A stretch of DNA of 19,190 bases. It comes from an uncultured Prevotella sp. (GTDB lineage Bacteria; Bacteroidota; Bacteroidia; Bacteroidales; Bacteroidaceae). The notes under the pieces are model-generated. The model saw only the letters and a list, made by a program, of their open reading frames with translations. It was not told where the DNA came from and searched no databases. The position numbers and the translations under genes were made by a program. Every line of letters starts with the position of its first letter. The stretch's first letter is position 1. Positions 1 to 5,802 of the stretch are shown in pieces. The stretch is taken from positions 1 through 19,190 of the forward strand of contig CAMYZK010000012.1 of assembly GCA_947303825.1 (NCBI GenBank). The letters are read 5' to 3'.

Positions 1-2
1 TG

Positions 3-1145
3 ACCGCCATCACCATCCCCGACGATGTGACCAGCATCGACCAATATGCCTTCCAGAAATGCAGCAAGCTGACCACCGTCAATATCCCCGACGGTGTGAC
101 CACCATCGGCCAACATGCCTTCGAGGGCTGCACACTCCTGACCGCTATTAATATCCCCGCCAGTGTGGCCACCATCGGCGACTATGTCTTCCAGAACTGC
201 AGCAGCCTGACTGCTGTTACCATCGCCGAGGGTGTGACCAGCATCAGCGGCTATGCCTTCCACTACTGTAGTGAGCTGACCGAAATCGTCTTCCCCGCCA
301 GCGTGACCAGAATCGGCAGCTATTCCTTCCGCAACTGCAGCAAACTGGCTAAAGTCTATATCTACGCTCCCAGTCTGACCACCTACGGCTACAACGCATT
401 CAATAATAACGCCGAGGGCCGCAAGATCTACGTGCCCGCCGACGCTCTGGATACCTACAAGACCAAATGGTCTGGCTATGCCGCCGACATAGAGGCAATG
501 CCTTTCTACACAGTATCGCTGAAGGAGGGCACCGAGGATGCTGAGAACTGGACCATCACTCCCGCCGAGGCTACAACCACAGGCGTGGACGCTGGCACCA
601 CCGTTACCGCGACGTACTCGGGCACGAAGCGCGTGAAGGGCGTGAAGGCCGTGGTGACTGGCGCGGCGGCTCCCGCTGGGCCTGTGGCCATCAACGTGAC
701 GAGCCCTGCTGTAGGACAAGTTATCGGCAGCGATGGCAAGAACTACGCCTACGCCAGCCTGCCATCGGGCGTGACTGCAGTGGCGAAGATTTGCTACGTC
801 AGTGGCAATCACGGTCTGGCGCTGGCTCTTACCGACGAGGGGCGTATGAACTTTGGCACGGCTCAGACGACCTGCGCCGCCCACACACCGGCCTTCACAA
901 GCGGCACATGGAAACTGGCCAGCAAGGACGAGTGGAACTCTATGCTGGACGCCGCTTTCGGCGACTTCACCAGCGTCGGCGGCAACAATTTGGTGAAGAG
1001 CGGCTCGGACTACTACTGGTCGTCTTCGTCTGCAGGTGGGGGCTCCATGTGGTGCATCGGCATGGACGTCTTTGGAGAGTCAGATTGGATGGCCGACTCA
1101 ATGGATCAAGGCGATGTCCTCGTTCGTGCCTGCTTCGCATTCTAA
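3..1145 (+). CDS. BspA-like leucine-rich repeat surface protein, 5' end missing
   Basis: The frame is open from the window edge, so the true start and any signal peptide lie to the left; the internal GTG at 27 is not the start. The first ~130 visible residues are about five 23-residue LRR_5 (BspA-type) repeats of the pattern C-x-x-LT-x-V-x-IP-x-x-V-x-x-I-x-x-x-AF, ending in the usual cap IYVPADALDTYKTKW. A ~50-residue extension starting FYTVSLKEGTEDAENWTI follows, of a type often placed after LRRs in Prevotella and Bacteroides. The last ~140 residues (GKNYAYASLPSG to VRACFAF), with LASKDEWNSML and YYWSSSS, resemble FISUMP/DUF1566 and C-type-lectin-like domains. Such proteins are secreted or surface-exposed and often bind host or matrix ligands. 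The exact ligand is unknown. No type IX sorting domain is seen. Confidence 0.85.
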   Translation, partial: TAITIPDDVTSIDQYAFQKCSKLTTVNIPDGVTTIGQHAFEGCTLLTAINIPASVATIGDYVFQNCSSLTAVTIAEGVTSISGYAFHYCSELTEIVFPASVTRIGSYSFRNCSKLAKVYIYAPSLTTYGYNAFNNNAEGRKIYVPADALDTYKTKWSGYAADIEAMPFYTVSLKEGTEDAENWTITPAEATTTGVDAGTTVTATYSGTKRVKGVKAVVTGAAAPAGPVAINVTSPAVGQVIGSDGKNYAYASLPSGVTAVAKICYVSGNHGLALALTDEGRMNFGTAQTTCAAHTPAFTSGTWKLASKDEWNSMLDAAFGDFTSVGGNNLVKSGSDYYWSSSSAGGGSMWCIGMDVFGESDWMADSMDQGDVLVRACFAF

Positions 1146-1155
1146 CCCGCTCGGG

Positions 1156-1254
1156 CGGATTTGCAATCCGACCGCAGTGAATATAAGCATTTGAAATGCG
1201 ATTTGCGGACTGCAAGTCCTGATACTCGCAGCAGTCGGATTTCAAATCCGACTG
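1156..1254. repeat. Cluster of four short perfect palindromes (REP-like)
   Basis: Four small inverted repeats follow the LRR gene: 1156-1170 (CGGATT-TGC-AATCCG), 1187-1199 (GCATTT-G-AAATGC), 1207-1219 (GGACT-GCA-AGTCC) and 1232-1254 (11-bp arms around one C, core GTCGGATTTCAAATCCGAC). All have G/C-rich outer arms and AT-rich centres, like bacterial REP units. They may act as transcription-end or nuclease-protection hairpins for the LRR mRNA. The rest of 1255-1433 shows no gene; the ORFs there have no recognisable content. Confidence 0.7.
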
Positions 1255-1433
1255 AACCAAACCCACGGAGAGGGCGGCCTCCCCGCACGAAAGAACAACA
1301 GATTCAGAAAAAAGGACGACTCGGAAAACATGGACATACCCGTCATGCCACACCCAGGCACCGACACCCAGGCATCGCCATATCAGAGCCGTCAGACAAA
1401 AGAAATAACATAAAATTAAAACATTAAAGAACA

Positions 1434-1505
1434 ATGAAACATCGATTTCTATACATCATGGCACTGCTGCTGACGCTGGCGACGGGCGCATGGGCACAAA
1501 CGTGA
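1434..1505 (+). pseudogene. Orphan signal-peptide ORF, probable 5' remnant of a secreted protein gene
   Basis: A 23-codon ORF encodes little more than a classical Sec signal peptide: basic start MKHRF, hydrophobic core LYIMALLLTLATG, cleavage site AWAQ, then TGA one codon later. The upstream AT-rich leader (TTAAAACATTAAAGAACA) looks like a normal Bacteroidales gene start. The likely reading is that the body of a secreted gene, perhaps another BspA-like paralogue, was lost and replaced by the repeat-rich sequence starting near 1506. A genuine tiny secreted peptide is less likely. Confidence 0.55.
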
Positions 1506-1547
1506 CGCAGAACTAATCGCCCGCTCGCGCGCGTATATATAAATATA

Positions 1548-1722
1548 CAACTTTCGTAAGTAAAAACTACCACAGATTGCACAGATGACACAGATTCTTT
1601 TGGATTACACGGATTAGGAGCAGCGCAACAGAATCTGCGTAATCAAAATAAATCCATTGTGCCGAGGTTATAATCTGAGGAATCCGTGTAATCTGTGGTC
1701 GTTTTCATACATGCGAAAGTTG
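1548..1722. mobile_element. MITE-like element with imperfect terminal inverted repeats
   Basis: The ends are perfect 9-bp inverted repeats, CAACTTTCG at 1548 and CGAAAGTTG ending at 1722. Inside them the similarity continues imperfectly through an A-rich stretch into ACCACAGATT on both sides. The interior carries direct variations on ACACAGATT / GGATTACACGG and their complements, so the whole 175 bp can fold back on itself. It holds no ORF. The CACAGATTACACAGATT-type core is a familiar non-autonomous repeat in Bacteroidetes genomes. No clear target-site duplication is seen. Confidence 0.6.
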
Positions 1723-1760
1723 AATAAATGACAGTACTCATGTTTTGAAAGGACGTTTCA

Positions 1761-1779
1761 GAACGAACTTTATTCGTTC
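1761..1779. repeat. Short hairpin GAACGAA-n5-TTCGTTC
   Basis: Perfect 7-bp arms around a 5-base loop, lying between the MITE-like element and the 23-bp inverted-repeat element. No T-tract follows, so it is not a standard terminator. Confidence 0.4.
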
Positions 1780-1852
1780 ATTATGTGATGCAATCCAGTT
1801 CTCGCATTCCATGTTCATCGGACACGAGCGGGTATATTGAACAACTGGAACA

Positions 1853-2212
1853 ACTCGTACTACTGGTGCTACTGGGCACTGATTATCAGGTATTTACGAT
1901 GATGCAACATCCTACTACTGGTGCTACTGGTATTAGTCGTTTGGGGTATTACTCGTTTGATCGTTTGGGGAATCACCCCTCTTGCCGACGGGAGCAGGCT
2001 TTTTCCTGAAAAATGCACGCCTTTTTCAGTAAAACAAGTTGTTTTACTTAGCGGCGGGAGCCATTTATCCTTGGTGGCGCATATCATTTCTCTTGGTAGC
2101 GCGTGCCGATTTACCAGGTAGGGCCAGTAGCACCATAAGTAGCACGAGTAGCACCTTGGTGTTACCGCTAACTCTCTGAAAATCAGTTGCCAGTAGCACC
2201 AGTAGCACGAGT
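1853..2212. repeat. Composite element bounded by 23-bp inverted repeats
   Basis: The left end (1853-1875) and the complement of the right end (2190-2212) differ at one of 23 positions; both contain CTACTGGTGCTACTGG. Related GTAGCAC / GTGCTAC units recur inside at about 1912-1931 and 2125-2155, so the inverted structure is nested. The centre has a direct repeat of TCGTTTGGGG, and a perfect hairpin at 2028-2048 (AGTAAAACA-AGT-TGTTTTACT). The 1785-2121 ORFs have no recognisable protein features and are probably chance. Confidence 0.55.
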
Positions 2213-2296
2213 ATTGCTACGCTGTGCTATACCATATATATGCCTGCATGGTGATTGTTAAAAACGGGCAATATACGTTAATACCGCTCTTTATCC

Positions 2297-2327
2297 TTGG
2301 TTGACTGCCATTGTTGGGCTACCTTTG
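2297..2327 (+). promoter_or_regulatory. Bacteroidetes-type promoter, upstream of the TrpF-like gene
   Basis: TTG at 2297-2299 is followed after 20 bases by TACCTTTG at 2320-2327, matching the Bacteroidetes primary-sigma pattern (-33 TTTG-like, 19-21 bp, -7 TAnnTTTG). Transcription would start just downstream. It lies about 270 bp before the TrpF-like gene and has no ORF of its own beyond an 8-codon frame near 2355. Confidence 0.55.
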
Positions 2328-2481
2328 CAGTCATCATTCATTCACGTTGCTGAATGTCCATATATACAACGCCTAGGTGATGCCGGCAGCACCAGACGTT
2401 GCCCCACCGTATAGTCGGCACCACACACTCGTGACGAGTGACGAAAAAAGCAGGCAACAAGCCAAATTCTTTGGTGATTTC

Positions 2482-2512
2482 TTGTCTGTTTAACTCTTTT
2501 ATGCTATCTTTG
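2482..2512 (+). promoter_or_regulatory. Proximal promoter of the TrpF-like gene
   Basis: TTG at 2482-2484, a 20-bp spacer and TATCTTTG at 2505-2512 fit the Bacteroidetes consensus exactly. The start codon at 2596 is ~80 bases downstream. The leader between is purine-poor, lacks a Shine-Dalgarno site, and is built from repeats of ACGACCAA / ATGACCAA; the start ATG itself lies in one such copy. Confidence 0.65.
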
Positions 2513-2595
2513 CAGGAGAATTTTGACCAAACACGACCAAGAACCTCCCTAAACGACCAAATGACCAATTCGCCCAAACGACTAAATACGACCAA

Positions 2596-3267
2596 ATGAG
2601 ACCACAGATAAAAGTATGCGGCATGAGTAAGGCAGCAAATATCAGTGAGGTAGCTGCCTTGGGAGTAGACTACATAGGTCTGGACTTCCAGAAGGGTTCG
2701 TCACGCTCGGTGGCCATGAACCCCGTCTATGCCGGCACTTTGCCCGACAGGGCCCCCAAGGGCTATAGTGATGCCAACACCCACTCTTACGCCCTTGTCG
2801 GAGTGTTTGCCGATGAGATGGCACAGAACATCATCACCCGCACGGTGATGTTCAAGCTGGATGTCATACAGATGAACGGCAACGAGCCTCCCACGCTGCT
2901 GCGCAATCTGCGGGCAACCATCGACCCCGACCTGCGCAGGGGTGTCAAGGTGTGGAAGGGCATCGGCATCGGCTCTCCCAGCGACATCGGGCGTTATAAA
3001 GACTATGATGACTGCGTTGATGCTTTCGTGTTCTACCTAGGCAACGGTCTTGATGCTACGGTGGTAGCACAGATGTACAGTGGCGACAGGCCTTTCCTTG
3101 TGGGAAATGTCAAGCCGGGCGACACCTTTCAGGCAGCAGTCCTCGGTCATCCCCGATTCATGGGCTTCGACCTCGACACCGCCTTTGAGCTGGCTTCGGG
3201 AGTGAAAGACGTAGCTCTTATCCGTAGATTTATTGAAGTGAAGAATGAAGAATTTGCTACCGCGTAA
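2596..3267 (+). CDS. TrpF-like phosphoribosylanthranilate isomerase family protein, active site altered
   Basis: At 223 residues it has the length of the (beta/alpha)8 TrpF family. Family marks: IKVCGM at 5-10 with the Cys8 position of the general base, VGVFAD at 68-73, LDVIQMNGNE (normally LDxVQLHG.E) at 88-97, and GFDLDTAFELASGVKD near 190-205 (normally GIDLNSRFE.APGVKD). TrpF converts N-(5-phosphoribosyl)anthranilate to CdRP in tryptophan synthesis. However, the strand that normally carries the general-acid Asp (F-D-T) reads VFYLGN (145-150), the following GGSG/GGTG phosphate loop is missing, and the later S/A-GG loop is VGN. It also stands outside any trp operon. I infer a paralogue with reduced or changed activity. 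Its last residues (EVKNEEFATA) come from a repeat that forms the 3' hairpin. Confidence 0.75.
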   Translation: MRPQIKVCGMSKAANISEVAALGVDYIGLDFQKGSSRSVAMNPVYAGTLPDRAPKGYSDANTHSYALVGVFADEMAQNIITRTVMFKLDVIQMNGNEPPTLLRNLRATIDPDLRRGVKVWKGIGIGSPSDIGRYKDYDDCVDAFVFYLGNGLDATVVAQMYSGDRPFLVGNVKPGDTFQAAVLGHPRFMGFDLDTAFELASGVKDVALIRRFIEVKNEEFATA

Positions 3268-3341
3268 TCAGATGAAAGATGATAGATGATAGATGAAAGA
3301 TATGATTACCCTGCTGCGGTAGCAAATTCTTCACTCTTCAC
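3238..3341 (+). terminator. Large fold-back structure over the TrpF-like gene's 3' end
   Basis: Arms 3238-3263 and 3316-3341 are 26-bp inverted repeats with one mismatch (both contain GAAGAATTTGCTACCGC or its complement). An inner pair GTAATCA (3264-3270) / TGATTAC (3303-3309) extends the stem. The loop holds four 7-bp units (GATGAAA/GATGATA, 3271-3298). The left arm is inside the coding sequence and the stop codon lies in the stem. It could end transcription or protect the mRNA 3' end; the T-tract of a standard intrinsic terminator is absent. Confidence 0.55.
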
Positions 3342-3395
3342 TCTTCACTCCCGAAGGATTCTTCACTCTTCACTCTTCACTCTTCACTCTTAACT
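3329..3395 (+). repeat. Heptamer array CTTCACT in the priA leader
   Basis: Three tandem CTTCACT units (3329-3349), an 11-base break, then four CTTCACT and one CTTAACT (3361-3395). The array ends eight bases before the priA start codon, where a ribosome binding site would normally be. Confidence 0.85.
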
Positions 3396-3403
3396 CCAAA
3401 TAG

Positions 3404-5713
3404 ATGTATGCCGAAGTAATACTGCCAGTACCACTCGACGCGACGTTTACCTACGCCGTGCCGTTGCCTATGCAGCAAAAGGTGAAGGAAGGCATGCGGG
3501 TGGCAGTGAGCTTCGGGCGCAGCAAGACGTATATAGGCATCATAGACCGCCTGCACCATGACAAGCCTGAGGGCTACACCGTGAAACCCATTGCCAGCTT
3601 GCTCGACGATACGCCTATTCTGCTGCCGGGGCAGCTGGAGCTATGGCACTGGATAGCCGAGTACTACATGTCGCCACTGGGCGATGTGATGAAAGCTGCC
3701 CTGCCTGCCGGACTGAAAGCCGAGGAAGGCTATAAGCCACGCACAGAGACTTATATACGGCTATGTGAAGCCTACCGTAGCGTGACGGCCCTGCATGCGG
3801 CACTCAACATTCTGGCAAGGGCCCCCAGGCAGCAGGAAGCATTCATTACCTTTCTGCAGCTCACGGGGTGGGATATGATTGACGATGACGGCAACAGCAT
3901 GCCGCAGGTGAGCGAGGTGACACGCGAGGAGCTGATGAACAGCTGCTCAGCGACGCTGCCCATTATCAATGAGCTTACGAAGAGGGGGTTCCTTGAGACC
4001 TACGAGGTGGAGGTGAGCCGACTGAACAAGGGGGGAGAGCCGCACCCGGAAAACATTAAACGCCTGAACGAGCACCAGCAGGAAGCCTACAACAATATAC
4101 TCTTCTCGTTTATGAAACGGCAGGTAACACTGCTGCATGGCGTTACCTCAAGCGGAAAGACCGAGATATACATACACCTCATACAGCGCGAGATAGAACA
4201 GCACAGGCAGGTGCTCTACCTGCTGCCCGAGATAGCACTCACGGTGCAGATGATGGAACGCCTGCAGCGTGTCTTTGGCAACCGTCTGGGCATTTATCAC
4301 TCGAAGTACAGCGATGCCGAGCGGGTGGAGATATGGCAGAAGCAGCTCTCGCCACATCCCTACGACGTGATACTGGGAGCACGCAGCGCCGTCTTCCTGC
4401 CCTTCCAGCGCCTGGGGCTGGTGATAGTCGACGAGGAGCACGAGGGCAGCTACAAGCAGCAAGACCCCGCCCCCCGCTATCATGCCCGCAGCGTGGCCAT
4501 CATGATGGGAACCATCCAACGTTCTTTTCATGGCAAAGCGGCAGAGCCGAGCGCAAGGGTCAACGTCCTCCTCGGCACAGCCACCCCATCGATAGAGACC
4601 TATCACAACGCCATGAAGGGCAAGTACGGCCTAGTGGAGCTGAAGCACCGCTACAAAGACATAGAGATGCCGCAGATAGAGGTTGTCGATGTGCACGACC
4701 TGGCCCGCCGCAAGCTTATGGCAGGCCCCTTCTCGCCACTCCTCTTGGAGCGGGCACGCCACGCCCTGGAGCATGGCGAGCAGGTGATACTCTTCCAGAA
4801 CCGCCGGGGATGGGCACCCAGGGTGGAGTGCCGACAGTGCGGGTGGGTGCCGCGCTGTGCCCACTGCGACGTGTCGCTCACCCTGCACCTCTCGCTGGGA
4901 CAGCTCACCTGCCACTACTGCGGACACACCTACAGCATGCCTACCGAATGTCCTGCCTGCGGAGGCAAAGACCTGAGAGGACGGGGCTACGGAACGGAAA
5001 AGATAGAAGACCAGGTGAGGCAGGCACTGCCCATGGCACGCATAGCACGCATGGACCTCGACACCACACGCACACGGCAGGCATACGAAAGGATAATAGC
5101 CGACTTTGCCAGCGGCAAGACCAACCTGCTCATTGGCACACAGATGATTTCCAAGGGTCTGGACTTCGACCGCGTCGCTGTGGTGGGTATACTCGATGCC
5201 GACAGCATGCTTAACTATCCAGACTTCCGTGCCTACGAGCATGCCTTTATGATGATGGCACAGGTGAGCGGCAGGGCCGGGCGTAAGGGCCGCCGGGGGC
5301 TGGTGGTGCTGCAGACGCGACAGCCCACGCTGCCGGTGATAGCGCAGACGGTGAACAACGACTACAAGGCTCTTTACAACAGCATAACAGAAGAGCGGCA
5401 GGCCTTTGGCTATCCACCCTTCTGCCGCATCATCACCGTCTACATGAAGCACTCCAAAGACAGCGTGGTACAGACCGCTGCAGCCGAGATGGGGTTCAGG
5501 TTGCGCCAGTGGTTTGGCTCGCGGGTGCTGGGGCCCGACAAGCCTCCCGTGGCAAGGGTGAAGACACTGAGCATACGCAAGCTGGTGCTCAAGCTGGAAA
5601 ACAGCATCGACCTGAAGCTCGCACGCCAGTACCTGAGAGCGGCACAGCAGCAGCTTTTGCAGGACAAGCGCTACTCAGCACTGCAACTCTACTACGACGT
5701 AGATCCGCTTTAG
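3404..5713 (+). CDS. priA: Primosomal protein N' (PriA), replication-restart helicase
   Basis: PriA is a 3'-to-5' superfamily-2 helicase that recognises stalled forks and reloads the replisome. The 769 residues show: N-terminal 3'-DNA-binding domain (1-100; YAEVILPVPLDATFTYAVP), Walker A GVTSSGKT at 246-253, DEEH box at 343-346, motif III GTATPS from 391, eight zinc-binding cysteines in four CxxC pairs (476/479, 485/488, 503/506, 516/519), then GRGYGTEKIED, the SKGLDFD segment and QVSGRAGR. Odd feature: residues 373-385 (RSFHGKAAEPSAR), between the DEEH box and motif III, are encoded by a copy of an intergenic repeat; the segment is about 12 residues longer than I recall in other PriA proteins. 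The ATG at 3404 follows a heptamer array and has no Shine-Dalgarno. Likely functional, as every catalytic motif is intact. Confidence 0.97.
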   Translation: MYAEVILPVPLDATFTYAVPLPMQQKVKEGMRVAVSFGRSKTYIGIIDRLHHDKPEGYTVKPIASLLDDTPILLPGQLELWHWIAEYYMSPLGDVMKAALPAGLKAEEGYKPRTETYIRLCEAYRSVTALHAALNILARAPRQQEAFITFLQLTGWDMIDDDGNSMPQVSEVTREELMNSCSATLPIINELTKRGFLETYEVEVSRLNKGGEPHPENIKRLNEHQQEAYNNILFSFMKRQVTLLHGVTSSGKTEIYIHLIQREIEQHRQVLYLLPEIALTVQMMERLQRVFGNRLGIYHSKYSDAERVEIWQKQLSPHPYDVILGARSAVFLPFQRLGLVIVDEEHEGSYKQQDPAPRYHARSVAIMMGTIQRSFHGKAAEPSARVNVLLGTATPSIETYHNAMKGKYGLVELKHRYKDIEMPQIEVVDVHDLARRKLMAGPFSPLLLERARHALEHGEQVILFQNRRGWAPRVECRQCGWVPRCAHCDVSLTLHLSLGQLTCHYCGHTYSMPTECPACGGKDLRGRGYGTEKIEDQVRQALPMARIARMDLDTTRTRQAYERIIADFASGKTNLLIGTQMISKGLDFDRVAVVGILDADSMLNYPDFRAYEHAFMMMAQVSGRAGRKGRRGLVVLQTRQPTLPVIAQTVNNDYKALYNSITEERQAFGYPPFCRIITVYMKHSKDSVVQTAAAEMGFRLRQWFGSRVLGPDKPPVARVKTLSIRKLVLKLENSIDLKLARQYLRAAQQQLLQDKRYSALQLYYDVDPL
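4520..4556 (+). repeat. REP-like 37-bp repeat inside priA
   Basis: By eye 34 of 37 bases match the tandem copies at 10291-10364 (shared core GGCAAAGCGGCAGAGCCGAG). It is read in frame as part of PriA residues 373-385. Confidence 0.85.
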
Positions 5714-5724
5714 GAGTTGAGAGT

Positions 5725-5740
5725 TCTTGGCAAGCCAAGA
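5725..5740. terminator. Hairpin between convergent priA and the anti-sigma-like gene
   Basis: TCTTGGC-AA-GCCAAGA is a perfect 7-bp stem just after the priA stop. With the preceding GAGAGT it matches half of the REP-like family seen at 8545-8581 and 13225-13260. It probably works as a bidirectional end signal; no long T-tract follows. Confidence 0.5.
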
Positions 5741-5753
5741 GGAGAGACATTTG

Positions 5754-5802
5754 TTCAATCTTCAATTTTCAATGCTCAATGCTCAATGCTCAATGTTCAA
5801 TG
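5754..5802. repeat. Seven-unit heptamer array (TTCAATN / CTCAATG)
   Basis: Seven consecutive 7-bp units: TTCAATC, TTCAATT, TTCAATG, CTCAATG three times, TTCAATG. The last two units overlap the 3' end of the minus-strand gene and encode its final residues (DIEH) and stop. Confidence 0.9.

Noticed and set aside
1161..1434. ORFs of 88 (plus) and 155 (minus) codons after the LRR gene
   Set aside because: They run through the palindrome cluster and have Arg/Pro-rich sequence with no domain or plausible start context.
2426..2440. CACTCG-TGA-CGAGTG hairpin as an intrinsic terminator
   Set aside because: On the plus strand it is followed by A residues, not T. No minus-strand gene ends there.
4333..5452. 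Long ORFs overlapping priA on both strands (293 and 273 codons)
   Set aside because: They are low-complexity Arg/Pro/His-rich or His/Val-rich readings of the priA sequence. The priA frame has all helicase and zinc motifs.
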